64,000 nucleotides of DNA from the NCBI RefSeq assembly GCF_000421845.1, contig NZ_ATXU01000005.1, positions 124,001 to 188,000 on the forward strand, read 5' to 3'. Both the position numbers and the translations under genes were made by a program. The notes below the pieces were generated by a model that saw only the letters and a list, made by a program, of their open reading frames with translations, searched no databases and was not told where the DNA came from. The DNA comes from Leucobacter chironomi DSM 19883. Its GTDB lineage: Bacteria > Actinomycetota > Actinomycetes > Actinomycetales > Microbacteriaceae. Below are positions 16,222 through 25,045 of the stretch, in pieces (position 1 is the stretch's first letter; every line of letters begins with the position of its first letter).

Positions 16222-18873
16222 CTACCGAGAGACGTGCTCGCGGCGGAACCACTGCCGCAGCTCGTCGCGGCCGCTCACCCGCAGCTTCGTGAAGACGTGC
16301 CGCAGGTGCGTGTCGACGGTGCGCACCGAGAGGTGGAACTGCTCGGCGATCCAGCGGCTCGAGTAGCCGAGCGAGGCGAAGAGCGCGATCTCCCGCTCCC
16401 GCGACGACAGCTCCTCCGTGAGCGGCAGCGGCATCCAGATGCCGTACTCGGTGAGCCGCCTCGACGACGGCGTGTCCCAGCCGTCCCGGCCGTCGAGCAG
16501 TTCGTCGCAGTGCGCGCGCAGCGCGCTGCCGAAGTCGGGGTCGACCGCGGCGGCGAGCGCCTCGATCCGCCCGCGGTAGGGCGCGGCCGCCGCGCGATCC
16601 TCGATCGCGAGCAGGCGCAGCGCGCGCAGTTCGACCAGTTCGAGCTGCTGCGTGCGGGCCCACGAGGCGAGCCGCTGCACGAGCTCCACGATCTCCGGGT
16701 CGCTGTTCCACTGCCGCGCCTGCAGCGTCATCAGCCGCAGGTAGCCCGTGACGGCCTGCGAGATGCCGTAGTGGCGGCTCTCGGCGAGGCGGATCGCGCG
16801 GCGGCTGGCGGCGTGCTCGCCGAGCGCAGCGAGCGCGAGTGCAAGACCGGCGTTCACGAGTCCGATCACGCCGTGCCTGTCGTAGGCGCCGAGGCGTTCC
16901 CGCAGCCGTTCGGCGCGCTGGGCGGCCAGCCGCCACTTGCCGTCGGCGATGCTCATCAGCACCGCGCAGGTGTCGACGAGGCCCGAGTAGTGCATGTCCG
17001 AGAACGACTGCCGCACGGCTTCGGCGAGCATCTGCCGCGCCGATTCGAGCCCGCCGCAGCCCCAGGCGCTGATGAACCCGCAGAAGCGCAGCAGGTCTGC
17101 GCTGTCGATCTGCGGCTGCTCGCCGAGCGACGCGAACGATTCGGCGTACTCGGCGGTCTGCACCGCGGTGTCCTGCCGCCCGCGCTGCGCGAGGATGAGC
17201 GAGGAGACCGCCCGCCCGAAGGTGCGCTCCCACTCGATCGGCATCGTGCCGAAGTCGCTCGGGTCGGGCACCAGTTCGGCGGCCTCGCGCAGCCGGCCCG
17301 TGCGGGAGAGGAAGAGCACTCGCGCGTTGCGCACGACCTCGACGACCCGCACGTCGGCCTCCGCGAACTCGCGCTCCAGTTCGCCGAGCAGCGCTTCGGC
17401 GGCCTCGGCGTCGTCGCGGTCGAGGGTGAGGTGCTCGACGAGCGCGAGCCGCAGCTTCGCGCGCAGCAGCGCCGGCACCCCCGAGACGCGGCGCGTGCGC
17501 TCCACCGCGGTGCGCACGTGGTCGAGCGCCTGGACGAGCCGTTCGCGATCGCCGATGAAGCGCGCGATCTGGCTGGCCTGCTGCGCGCCGATGGTGAGCT
17601 GCAGGGTCGAGGCGTCCGGGTGCGCGGCCACCGCCAGCGCGACGCGCAGTCGCAGTTGCAGCTCGTGGCCGCTGCGCAGGATCTCGAGCGCCTCCCACAG
17701 CCAGCCGAGCGGCACGTTGCGGTCGGCGTCGAGGCCCATCGCCACCATGCGGAACAGCAGGCGCGGGGAGCGGTACGGGTCTTCCGAGCCGAGCTCGTCG
17801 TGCAGTGCGTCGAAGAGCTGGTTGCTCACCTCCACCAGCCGGGTCGGGGTCATCTGCTCCCGCACCGCCTTGGTGAGCAGCTGATGCTTGAGGCTGAGCG
17901 TCAGCCGTCCGCTCGGACCCGTTCCCGCGGCGAGCAGGCCCTGATCGGTGAGGTGCGCCACGTGCACCGGATCGAGCTGCTGGATGAAGGCGTTCTCGAA
18001 CATGGGCTCGACGTGGGCGACCAGTTCGAGGGTGCGCAGCTCGTCCGCGGTGCAGGTGCTGTGCAGGAACTCGCGGAACTCGGTGGGCACCGCTTCGGCG
18101 CCGGGCAGCTCGTAGACCACGCCGCGTTTGCGCCCCACCAGCCCGCGGCGGTCGAGGGTCAGCGCGAGCAGGGTGAGCGACAGCGAGTTGCCCTCGGTCA
18201 CGCGGTACCAGCGGCGCAGCGTCTGCAGTTCGACGTACTCCGCGCCCAGCAGCTGCACGAGGAATCGCTGCGCCTCGGCCACCGAGAGCGGGGGCACGGA
18301 GATCTTGCGCACCTGCGGGTCGCGCGCGAGCTGGCCCGCGGCGCCGCTGAGCTGGCGGGTGGTGCCAATGACCCGGATGCGACGCGAGCGCACCAGCCGG
18401 TCGAGCATCATCGCCGCCATCGGCGAGTACTGGTCGAGTCCCTGCGCGATGAGCAGCGGCGTGCGGTTCTCGCTGTCGCGCTCGACGGCCTCGATGAGGC
18501 GGGCCGCCAGCACCTCGGGCTCCTCGACGTTGAAGTGGTCCCGGTTCTCGAGAGCGTCCGCTGCGCCGAAGAGCTCGGGGAAGTGCAGGCCGAAATGGGA
18601 GGCGATGCCGGTGAGTGGGCTCGGAGGGGACTCCAGCGAGATCACCGATACGGGCTCGCCGAGCCGCCCGCCGAGTGCCCCCGCGGCCTCGTGCGCGAGC
18701 CGCTTCTTGCCCGTGCCGGCCTCGCCGATCAGCAGGGCTACGCTGCCGGGAGCGACCAGCGCTTCCAGCAGCGCGTCCAAGCGCTCCGGCGTGCTGCTCG
18801 CCTCCACTGCGAGACGCGACTCGGCCGAGACCGTGAATTCGCGATCCGCTCCATCTCCATTGAACAGTTCCAT
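16222..18873 (-). CDS. Large LuxR-family ATPase regulator (LAL type)
   Basis: An 883-residue transcriptional regulator. The N-terminal STAND/AAA-type ATPase carries Walker A GEAGTGKK (50-57) and a Walker B-like LLIAQGLDQ segment. The middle is a long helical, TPR-like region. The last 65 residues are a LuxR-type helix-turn-helix (LSSREREIALFASLGYSSRWIAEQF and SVRTVDTHLRHVFTKLRV). LAL proteins bind a ligand or partner in the ATPase/TPR part and activate nearby genes. ATG at 18873 is chosen over one 36 bp upstream because GGGGAG precedes it by 7 nt. Its place between two halves of the polysaccharide locus makes that locus the likely target. Confidence 0.85.
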   Translation of the reverse strand: MELFNGDGADREFTVSAESRLAVEASSTPERLDALLEALVAPGSVALLIGEAGTGKKRLAHEAAGALGGRLGEPVSVISLESPPSPLTGIASHFGLHFPELFGAADALENRDHFNVEEPEVLAARLIEAVERDSENRTPLLIAQGLDQYSPMAAMMLDRLVRSRRIRVIGTTRQLSGAAGQLARDPQVRKISVPPLSVAEAQRFLVQLLGAEYVELQTLRRWYRVTEGNSLSLTLLALTLDRRGLVGRKRGVVYELPGAEAVPTEFREFLHSTCTADELRTLELVAHVEPMFENAFIQQLDPVHVAHLTDQGLLAAGTGPSGRLTLSLKHQLLTKAVREQMTPTRLVEVSNQLFDALHDELGSEDPYRSPRLLFRMVAMGLDADRNVPLGWLWEALEILRSGHELQLRLRVALAVAAHPDASTLQLTIGAQQASQIARFIGDRERLVQALDHVRTAVERTRRVSGVPALLRAKLRLALVEHLTLDRDDAEAAEALLGELEREFAEADVRVVEVVRNARVLFLSRTGRLREAAELVPDPSDFGTMPIEWERTFGRAVSSLILAQRGRQDTAVQTAEYAESFASLGEQPQIDSADLLRFCGFISAWGCGGLESARQMLAEAVRQSFSDMHYSGLVDTCAVLMSIADGKWRLAAQRAERLRERLGAYDRHGVIGLVNAGLALALAALGEHAASRRAIRLAESRHYGISQAVTGYLRLMTLQARQWNSDPEIVELVQRLASWARTQQLELVELRALRLLAIEDRAAAAPYRGRIEALAAAVDPDFGSALRAHCDELLDGRDGWDTPSSRRLTEYGIWMPLPLTEELSSREREIALFASLGYSSRWIAEQFHLSVRTVDTHLRHVFTKLRVSGRDELRQWFRREHVSR

Positions 18874-19128
18874 GACCTGACTCCCCCAGGGGAGCCAGTC
18901 GGCCCCCACTGCCGCCCGAAAGCCCTCTCAGAGTAAGTCTGGCTTTTTTGCTCCGCTTTCGACTTTACGTGTTTCGCACGTACGTAAGTCTCCGCCCAAA
19001 TGTCCCGACACGTCAATGATGCTTTGGGAATCTTGTTCCATGTGTGATAAAGGTGTACGACTTTCTCGGCGTATGGTGCCGGGCCGTGCAAGGATGAGGA
19101 TCCGGCCGTCACGATTCGAAGGAGAGTC
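18874..19128. promoter_or_regulatory. AT-richer divergent promoter region
   Basis: This 255-bp gap between the divergent regulator and glycosyltransferase genes is much less GC-rich than its surroundings (for example TTTTTTGCTCCG and TGTGATAAAGGTG). Near 18973-19000 there is an imperfect dyad built on TTTACGTG and CACGTACGTAAG. Both promoters must lie here. I cannot fix -10/-35 pairs with confidence. No small gene is visible. Confidence 0.5.
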
Positions 19129-20298
19129 ATGGCCCAGCACGCAGACCCCGGCGGTCGGGCGTCGGGCGTCGAACGCACCGACGCCGAGACCCCCGATCGG
19201 GCGCCCCGCGCCGCCCACGGGGCGGCTCCAGCCCCCGCGCCCGTAGCGCTCGTGATCCTCAGCTCGGTGAAGTGGAACTTCGCCTGGCAGCGCCATCACT
19301 CGCTCGCGAGGGCCGCGGCCGGGGCGGGGACCGCCGTCGTGTTCGTCGAGCCGCTGCTGCGCGATGTCCGGCAGATCCTCGCGAGGCTCCGGCGCCGGGG
19401 CGGCGACGCTCCCCCGGCGCAGCAGCTGCCCGCGGGGGTGCGGGTGCTGCACTGGTCGCCCGTCGATCTCCTGCCCGGCGCGACCCTGCGCCGGATCCGC
19501 CGACGCCTGGGGTCCGCGTCCGCGAGCGAGACCATGGTGCTGCAGTACGTGCCCTCGCGCCGCTGCCTGGCGCTCGCGAGGCGACTGAGCCCGCGGCGGA
19601 TCGTCTACGACCGGGTGCTCGACTGGTCCCAGGTGCCCGCGAACTGGTACCCGCCCCGCCACTGGCGCCGCGTCGAGCGCGCGCTCGAGCACGAGGCGGG
19701 CCTCGTCACCGATTCCGCCGCCATGCAGCTGGCGTGGGCCGAACGCGGCCTCGACTCGATCCTGGTGCTGCCCGCGGCCGACGACGAGTTCACCGGCTAC
19801 CCCTGGTCCGAGCCGCAGCCCGACGCGCCCATCGGCTACTTCGGCACCGTGCAGCAGGGCATCGTCGACCTGCCCGCGGTCGCGGCCGTCGCACGCACCC
19901 GTCCCGTCGAGGTGGTGGGCGAGGTCGACGAGGCCTCGCGCGCCGAGCTGCTCGCGGCGGGGGTGCGCCTCGCGCCGCCGGTGCCGGTCGCGGAGCTGCC
20001 GCCCATCATCGACCGCTGGAGCGCGATCCTGCTGCCCTACCGCGTGGGCGACCGCCAGCAGACCCTCGTGCCGGCGAAGATCTGGAACGCGCTCGCCAGC
20101 CGCCGCCCCGTGCTCACCCTGGGACTGTCGCTCCCGCCCGGCATCGCGCAGCACACCGTGCCGCTCGACGATGCGGCGTCGCTCTCCGACGCGGTGGCCG
20201 CCGCGCTCGCGCACGCCGGCGAGGCGCTGCCGCAGCAGGTGCCCACCTGGGTCGACGCGTGGCAGCGGATCGCCGCCCTCGGCCCGCCGGCCGCCTGA
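19129..20298 (+). CDS. Glycosyltransferase (GT4-like)
   Basis: A 389-residue cytosolic glycosyltransferase of GT-B type, judged from IGYFGTVQQGIVDLPAV (start of the C-terminal donor-binding domain) and ILLPYRVGDRQQTLVPAKIWNALASRRPVL (nucleotide-sugar-binding segment with the usual P-x-K-hydrophobic-x-E/N pattern). The N-terminal part begins VALVILSSVKWNFAWQRHHSLARAAA, the W-x-x-x-x-Q-R-H motif of sugar transferases from capsule and teichuronic loci. The first 35 residues are Pro/Ala-rich and variable. AAGGAGA lies 5 nt before ATG. It faces away from the LAL regulator and is probably part of the same polysaccharide pathway. Confidence 0.75.
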   Translation: MAQHADPGGRASGVERTDAETPDRAPRAAHGAAPAPAPVALVILSSVKWNFAWQRHHSLARAAAGAGTAVVFVEPLLRDVRQILARLRRRGGDAPPAQQLPAGVRVLHWSPVDLLPGATLRRIRRRLGSASASETMVLQYVPSRRCLALARRLSPRRIVYDRVLDWSQVPANWYPPRHWRRVERALEHEAGLVTDSAAMQLAWAERGLDSILVLPAADDEFTGYPWSEPQPDAPIGYFGTVQQGIVDLPAVAAVARTRPVEVVGEVDEASRAELLAAGVRLAPPVPVAELPPIIDRWSAILLPYRVGDRQQTLVPAKIWNALASRRPVLTLGLSLPPGIAQHTVPLDDAASLSDAVAAALAHAGEALPQQVPTWVDAWQRIAALGPPAA

Positions 20299-20360
20299 AC
20301 GCCGACCCGCTCGGCGAGCCTCCTCTTGCGCCGGCTCGGGCGAGAGAGCACGATGAGCTC

Positions 20361-21107
20361 ATGAACTCCTCACCGCTCCACGCCGTCCCGGACCACAACG
20401 CCGCCATCGACGTCGACTTCGAGGGAGGCTCCGACGAGCCGGCCTTCACGCTCTTCGCGGTGTTCCGTCTCAGCTCCTCGCACCCCGTCACGGTCGACGG
20501 CCGCGACGTGCCCGATGCGGTGCGGGAGCTCGAGGGCGTGGTCGAGCTCATCGAGGACGAGGGCGTCACGCTGCGCGGCTGGTACGACGTCAGCGGCATG
20601 CGCTCGGACGCCGATCTCCTGGTCTGGCTGCACGGCACGGCGGCCGAGGATCTGCAGTGGGCGCTGCGCGAACTGCGCCGTTCCTCGCTGCTCAAACCCC
20701 TGATCCGCACCTGGGGCGCCGTGGGCGTGCACCGCGACGCCGAGTTCAACCGCGGGCACCTGCCGGGGTTCGCGCGCGGGGTGCCGCCGCTGCAGTGGCT
20801 CGCCGTGTACCCGTTCGTGCGCTCGCCCGAGTGGTACCTGCTGCCGCCCGAGGAGCGCCGCGCGATGCTCGCCGAGCACGGCAGCGCGGGTGCGCAGCAC
20901 GCCGGAGTCGTCTCGAACACCGTGTCGGCGTTCGCGCTGGGCGACTACGAGTGGCTGCTGCCGATGGAGGCCGACGACCTCACCGAGCTGGTCGACATGA
21001 TGCGGGATCTGCGCGGCGTCGATGCCCGCAACTACGTGCACCTCGAGACGCCGTTCTACACGGGCCGGCGCATCGAGCCTGTCGAGATCGTCGAGGTGCT
21101 GCAGTAG
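20361..21107 (+). CDS. hemQ: Coproheme decarboxylase HemQ (ChdC)
   Basis: Converts coproheme III to heme b with hydrogen peroxide, the last step of the Gram-positive heme pathway. The 248-residue protein has the actinobacterial signature YPFVRSPEWYLLPPEERRAM around residues 150-169. Tyr150 and His173 (in LAEHG) are spaced like the catalytic Tyr/His pair known from actinobacterial ChdC. FALGDYEWLLPMEADD and the PFYTGRRI terminus also match. The start is the ATG at 20361; no strong Shine-Dalgarno sequence is present. Other heme genes are not in the window, though the cytochrome assembly gene ccsB is 3 kb away. Confidence 0.93.
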   Translation: MNSSPLHAVPDHNAAIDVDFEGGSDEPAFTLFAVFRLSSSHPVTVDGRDVPDAVRELEGVVELIEDEGVTLRGWYDVSGMRSDADLLVWLHGTAAEDLQWALRELRRSSLLKPLIRTWGAVGVHRDAEFNRGHLPGFARGVPPLQWLAVYPFVRSPEWYLLPPEERRAMLAEHGSAGAQHAGVVSNTVSAFALGDYEWLLPMEADDLTELVDMMRDLRGVDARNYVHLETPFYTGRRIEPVEIVEVLQ

Positions 21108-21179
21108 CCCCACCCCCGCCCCACCCCCGGGGGTGAGTAGGAATCACGGCTTTCCTCCTCCCGCCCCGCCGGGGGCGCC

Positions 21180-21185
21180 TACGCT
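21180..21185 (+). promoter_or_regulatory. Candidate -10 element of a leaderless acyltransferase transcript
   Basis: TACGCT ends 7 nt before the GTG at 21193. There is no Shine-Dalgarno sequence before any of the possible starts of this gene, so the leaderless GTG is the best-supported start. Confidence 0.45.
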
Positions 21186-21192
21186 CTGCGGT

Positions 21193-23340
21193 GTGGGAGC
21201 AATCGCAGTGCAGCATCAGGGCGTCGTGCGCGCCGGCTCCAAAGCCGGGTACATGCACGAGATCGATGGCGTGCGCGGCATTGCTCTCACGCTCGTCATG
21301 GTGTTCCACGTCTTCGGCAACGGCCGGGTCTCGGGCGGCGTCGACGTGTTCCTGGTGCTGTCGGCCTACTTCCTCACCCGCAAGCTGCTGGGGTACTTCG
21401 ACAGACCCGAACCGGGCGGCGGCCGCAAGCGGCCCGGCGCCTGGCTGCGGAAGCACTTCATCGGGGTGTCGACCAGGCTGATCCCGAGCGCCGTCATCGT
21501 GCTCGCCGCGGTGCTGATCGCCACCTGGCTGTGGCTCCCCGCGACGCGCTACCTCCAGACCTTCCGCGAGGTGTTCGCCTCGGCGCTGTACTACGAGAAC
21601 TGGGAGCTCATCTCGTCGCAGCTCTCCTACGGCGCCGCGGGGCCGGATTCGAGCCCCGTGCAGCACTTCTGGTCACTGGCCGTGCAGGGGCAGTTCTTCC
21701 TCGTCTGGCCGTTCCTGGCACTCGCCCTCTACGCCCTGTTCGCGCGCGGCGGGGCGCGGCGGCCGACCTTCCGCGCGGTGTTCCTCGGCACGACGCTCGC
21801 GCTGACGGCGGCCTCGTTCGTCTGGGCGCTGGTGCTCGTCGACGCCGACCAGACCGTGGCCTACTTCAACACCTTCAGCCGCTTCTGGGAGCTGGGGGCC
21901 GGCGCGATGATCGCGTTCATCCCGGCGACCTTCCTCGCGCACGGCTGGGTGCGCGAGGCCGGCGTGTGGGTGGGGCTCGCGATGATCCTCGTCTGCGGTC
22001 TCATCTTCGACGGCGCGCGCGAGTTCCCCGGCGTGCCGGCCCTGTGGCCGGTCGGCGCCTCGCTGCTGGTGCTCTTCGGGGCGACCCGCGGGGCGCCCGA
22101 CGGCTGGGCGGCGCACGCGCTGAGCGTCGGCCCGGTGAAGTTCCTCGCCCGGATCGCCTACCAGTTGTACCTCTGGCACTGGCCGGTGCTGATCTTCACG
22201 ATGCGGGTGCGCGGCGAGACGACGGTGAGCTGGGGCACCGCGATCTTCATCGCGGCGGTGTCGTTCGCGCTGTCGATCGCGACGGAGCGGATCGTCTCGG
22301 CGGTCTCGCGGCGCTCGCTGAGCGACTGGTCGTGGCCGAGGGCCGCGGCGGTGCCGCTCGTGCCGCTGATGCTGCTCGCGGTCACGACGGTCGGCTGGGC
22401 GGAGCTCGTCGACCGGCAGCGCCACGCCGATCTCGCAGCCGCGGCCCGGCTCTCGCCCGAGCAGGTCGGCGCGGGCGCGCTCGCCGGCCCCGGCGCGGCG
22501 GCGCCGCTCGATCCGGATCCCGATGTCGGCTTCCTTCCCACCCCCACCTCGGCGTTCATAGACCTCGCGCCCATCTACGACGAGGGCTGCATCCAGTCGC
22601 ACCGCGACGAGCCCGGCGACGGCGAGGTGCTGGTCTGCGACGTCGACGATTTCGGCCGCGAGCGCACCGTGGTGCTGACCGGCGGCTCGTTCTCCGTGCA
22701 GTGGTACCCGGCGCTGCGCAGGATCGCCGAGCAGCAGCACTGGCGCCTGCTCGTCATCGAGAAGGACGGCTGCCGGCTCACCACGGAGCAGACCGGTGAC
22801 ACCTGCAGCGAGTGGAACGGCGATGTCGTCCGCACGATCGCGTCGTACGACCCGGATCTCGTCTTCACCCTCGGCAGCGTCGTCTCGTTCGAGCCGGGCA
22901 CGCCGGAGGAGATCCCGCGCGGCATGATCGAGCAGGTGGAGCGGCTCGGCGAGCTGGGCATCGAGGTGGTCGGGATCCGCGGCACGCCCAAGTTCGCCTT
23001 CGACGTGCCCGAGTGCCTCGTCGAGCACGGTGCGGATCCGAGCTCCTGCTCGCTGCAGCGGTACGAGAAGCTGGCGCCCGACTTCTTCGGGACGCTGGCG
23101 GCGGATCTGCCCGCGAATCTGCGCATCATCGACCTCTCCGACGCGCTCTGCGGGCCGACGACGTGCGAACCGATCGTGGGCAATGTGCTCGTCTACCGCG
23201 ACGACGGGCACATGACGAGCACCTACGCGCGCACCACGGAGCCGGCGCTGCTCGCCGCGCTGCGCGAGGCCGTACCCCAGCTCTTCTCGGCGCAGCCCTC
23301 CTCGTCGCAGCCCTCCTCCGCGCAGCCCGCAGCGAGGTAA
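21193..23340 (+). CDS. OatA-like acyltransferase with C-terminal SGNH domain
   Basis: A 715-residue membrane enzyme expected to O-acetylate a cell-surface glycan (peptidoglycan or polysaccharide). An acyltransferase-3 domain with about ten TM helices starts MHEIDGVRGIALTLVMVFHV, where the His is the conserved catalytic one, and includes LSAYFLTRKLL and LYLWHWPVLIF. A further TM at about 390 leads to an extracytoplasmic SGNH-like domain: block I TGGSFSVQWYPAL has Ser where GDS is usual, and DDGHMTSTYA is the DxxH block near the end. Ser/Gln/Pro repeats close the protein. Start alternatives are GTG 21208 and ATG 21253. Confidence 0.82.
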   Translation: MGAIAVQHQGVVRAGSKAGYMHEIDGVRGIALTLVMVFHVFGNGRVSGGVDVFLVLSAYFLTRKLLGYFDRPEPGGGRKRPGAWLRKHFIGVSTRLIPSAVIVLAAVLIATWLWLPATRYLQTFREVFASALYYENWELISSQLSYGAAGPDSSPVQHFWSLAVQGQFFLVWPFLALALYALFARGGARRPTFRAVFLGTTLALTAASFVWALVLVDADQTVAYFNTFSRFWELGAGAMIAFIPATFLAHGWVREAGVWVGLAMILVCGLIFDGAREFPGVPALWPVGASLLVLFGATRGAPDGWAAHALSVGPVKFLARIAYQLYLWHWPVLIFTMRVRGETTVSWGTAIFIAAVSFALSIATERIVSAVSRRSLSDWSWPRAAAVPLVPLMLLAVTTVGWAELVDRQRHADLAAAARLSPEQVGAGALAGPGAAAPLDPDPDVGFLPTPTSAFIDLAPIYDEGCIQSHRDEPGDGEVLVCDVDDFGRERTVVLTGGSFSVQWYPALRRIAEQQHWRLLVIEKDGCRLTTEQTGDTCSEWNGDVVRTIASYDPDLVFTLGSVVSFEPGTPEEIPRGMIEQVERLGELGIEVVGIRGTPKFAFDVPECLVEHGADPSSCSLQRYEKLAPDFFGTLAADLPANLRIIDLSDALCGPTTCEPIVGNVLVYRDDGHMTSTYARTTEPALLAALREAVPQLFSAQPSSSQPSSAQPAAR

Positions 23341-23381
23341 CGCGTGTGGTCGTCTCCCGGCGAGGAGACGACCACACGCGT
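23340..23381. terminator. Perfect 18-bp hairpin between convergent genes
   Basis: Arms 23340-23357 (ACGCGTGTGGTCGTCTCC) and 23364-23381 are exact inverse complements around the loop CGGCGA. They start on the last base of the acyltransferase stop and reach the first base of the vanZ-like stop, so one element can serve both genes. No T tract follows in either direction. Confidence 0.7.
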
Positions 23382-24019
23382 CACCTCGAACGCGAGGGGG
23401 CGGTGAGCGACGCCGCGCCGGGCGGCGAGCCGGGCGCGGCGCCGGCCCGTGCGTGCGCCTCGCGCAGCAGGCGCTTGTCGCGCGCGGCCACGCAGACGCG
23501 CAGCAGCACGGCGACGCCCACGCCGACGGCGGCGCCCAGCGCGTTCGCGAGCACGTCGAGCAGCGTCGCGAAGCGCGCCGGCAGCAGGAGCAGCTGCACC
23601 GCTTCCACGGCCGCCGAGAACCCGACGGCCAACAGCGCCGCCAGCCAGGCCCGGCCGAGCGGCAGCAGCAGCGCCGCGAAGAAGCCGAGCGGCACGAACA
23701 TCACGATGTTCGCCGTGAACTCGAGCGCGGCGTAGCCGAGCTGGGGCGGCGCTCCGTGCGCGTGCAGGAAGGCGATCAGCTCGCGCACGAGCGCGCGGTG
23801 GTTCGAGTCGACGGGATCCGGGGTCAGCGTGATGACGGCGACGAGGACCGCTCCGAGGGCGAGGCCCGCGCCGCCGATCCAGCGGCGCGCGCCGGACACG
23901 GTGCTGCCAGCGGCACCGCCAGAGGCGCTGCGGGGAGCGTCGACCGAGGTGCTGCCAGGTGCCGGCGGCCCGCCGTCGCTCACCGCGGGCTGCGGTGCGT
24001 CGACGCCGTGGCCCGCCAT
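23381..24019 (-). CDS. VanZ-like membrane protein
   Basis: A 212-residue protein with the VanZ-like pattern: a first TM helix ending in LTPDPVDSN, then NIVMFVPLGFFAALLL, a helix with AVEAVQLLLLPARFATLLDVLANALGAAVGVG (the E-x-x-Q-x(5)-R-x-x-x-x-D-x-x-x-N signature). VanZ-like proteins reduce susceptibility to lipoglycopeptides in some Gram-positives, but the chemistry is not known. The polar 45-residue N-terminus and basic C-terminus are variable. It follows ccsB by 4 bp; the pair is probably cotranscribed. Confidence 0.8.
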   Translation of the reverse strand: MAGHGVDAPQPAVSDGGPPAPGSTSVDAPRSASGGAAGSTVSGARRWIGGAGLALGAVLVAVITLTPDPVDSNHRALVRELIAFLHAHGAPPQLGYAALEFTANIVMFVPLGFFAALLLPLGRAWLAALLAVGFSAAVEAVQLLLLPARFATLLDVLANALGAAVGVGVAVLLRVCVAARDKRLLREAHARAGAAPGSPPGAASLTAPSRSR

Positions 24020-24023
24020 AGGA

Positions 24024-24998
24024 TCACAACCCGGAGTAGGCGTGCAGGCCCTTGAAGAAGACGTTGACGATCGTGAAGTTGAAGATCACCGCGGCGTAGG
24101 CGATGATGTTCAGCCATGCCGAGCGGGTGCCTCGCCAGCCGCGCGTCGCGCGCGCGTGGATGAAGCCGGCGTAGAGCACCCAGATCACGAAGGTCCAGAC
24201 CTCCTTGGTGTCCCAGCCCCAGTAGCGGCTCCACGCCGCTTCGGCCCAGATCGAACCGGCGATGAGGGTGAAGGTCCAGAAGACGAATCCGATGATCGCG
24301 AGCCGGTAGGCGATGTCTTCGAGCCGCACGGCGTTGGGGAGCGTGGCGAGGAATCGCAGCCCGCCCGGCTCCTGCGCCGCGAGCTTCGCCTCGCGCCCGG
24401 ACTGGAGCACCTGGAGCAGGGCGAGCCCGAACGACAGCGTGAAGAAGCCGACCGCGAGCACCGCGACGAGGATATGGATCACGAGCCAGTAGGAGTCGAG
24501 CGCCGGCTGCAGCGGCACGATCTCGACGTAGTAGTTCACTTTCGAGACGCCCAGGAAGAGGACGACGAGGCCGGTGACGAGTGTGCCGAGGAACCGCAAG
24601 TCGATGAAGAGCTGCGCGACGAGGAAGACGAGCATGATCGCGCAGGTGGCGGTGAGCGCGAACTCGTACATGTTGGCCCACGGCACGCGCGAGGCGGCGA
24701 TGCCGCGCAGCACGGTGGCGGCCAGGTGCAGCACGAAGGCGAGCACCGTCAGCGAGAAGCCGATCCGCAGCGAGCGGGAGCGGGGCGGCCGCGTCTCGGC
24801 GCGGGCGGTCGCGGTGCGCGTGAGGGTGGCGACGCCGCCTCCGGCAGCGGCCTGCTGCTCCCCGCCGCGCGATGCCTGCCGGGCCGTGTCGCCGCTGCGA
24901 TTCGCGAGGTCGACCGCGTAGAAGACGAACGCGATCGAATACACGATCATGGCGGAATACAGCGCGATCGTCGAGTAGTGTTCCAGCTCACTCAGCAC
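24024..24998 (-). CDS. ccsB: Cytochrome c biogenesis protein CcsB (ResC/CcsA type)
   Basis: A 324-residue polytopic protein of the system II cytochrome c assembly pathway, which carries heme across the membrane and joins it to apocytochrome c. The tryptophan-rich WWD-type motif is seen as WAEAAWSRYWGWDTKEVWTFVIW near residues 258-280. Histidines flank it (VIHILVAV upstream, FIHARAT downstream) as heme ligands should. About eight TM helices are visible, with a polar, repeat-like insert at 35-75. The partner ResB/Ccs1 and CcdA genes are normally just next to ccsB in actinobacteria, but they are not in the region transcribed from here. GTG start; GAGGGA is 5 nt upstream. Confidence 0.9.
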   Translation of the reverse strand: MLSELEHYSTIALYSAMIVYSIAFVFYAVDLANRSGDTARQASRGGEQQAAAGGGVATLTRTATARAETRPPRSRSLRIGFSLTVLAFVLHLAATVLRGIAASRVPWANMYEFALTATCAIMLVFLVAQLFIDLRFLGTLVTGLVVLFLGVSKVNYYVEIVPLQPALDSYWLVIHILVAVLAVGFFTLSFGLALLQVLQSGREAKLAAQEPGGLRFLATLPNAVRLEDIAYRLAIIGFVFWTFTLIAGSIWAEAAWSRYWGWDTKEVWTFVIWVLYAGFIHARATRGWRGTRSAWLNIIAYAAVIFNFTIVNVFFKGLHAYSGL

Positions 24999-25006
24999 AG
25001 TCCCTC

Positions 25007-25012
25007 AGGGTA
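25007..25012 (-). promoter_or_regulatory. Candidate -10 element for ccsB
   Basis: On the - strand, TACCCT ends 8 nt before the GTG start at 24998. The spacing allows a leaderless or nearly leaderless transcript. The short leader would also hold GAGGGA. Confidence 0.4.
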
Positions 25013-25045
25013 CCCTGCGTCCCTGGGAACTCGCAGGCGCGCCGA

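Noticed and set aside
19272..21107. Single 611-codon frame joining a glycosyltransferase shadow to HemQ
   Set aside because: Only the part from ATG 20361 is HemQ; the upstream part is an out-of-frame reading of the glycosyltransferase gene.
21122..21135. Palindrome CACCCCCGGGGGTG behind hemQ
   Set aside because: A 14-bp palindrome with no loop in C/G-rich sequence is expected by chance here; not called as a terminator.
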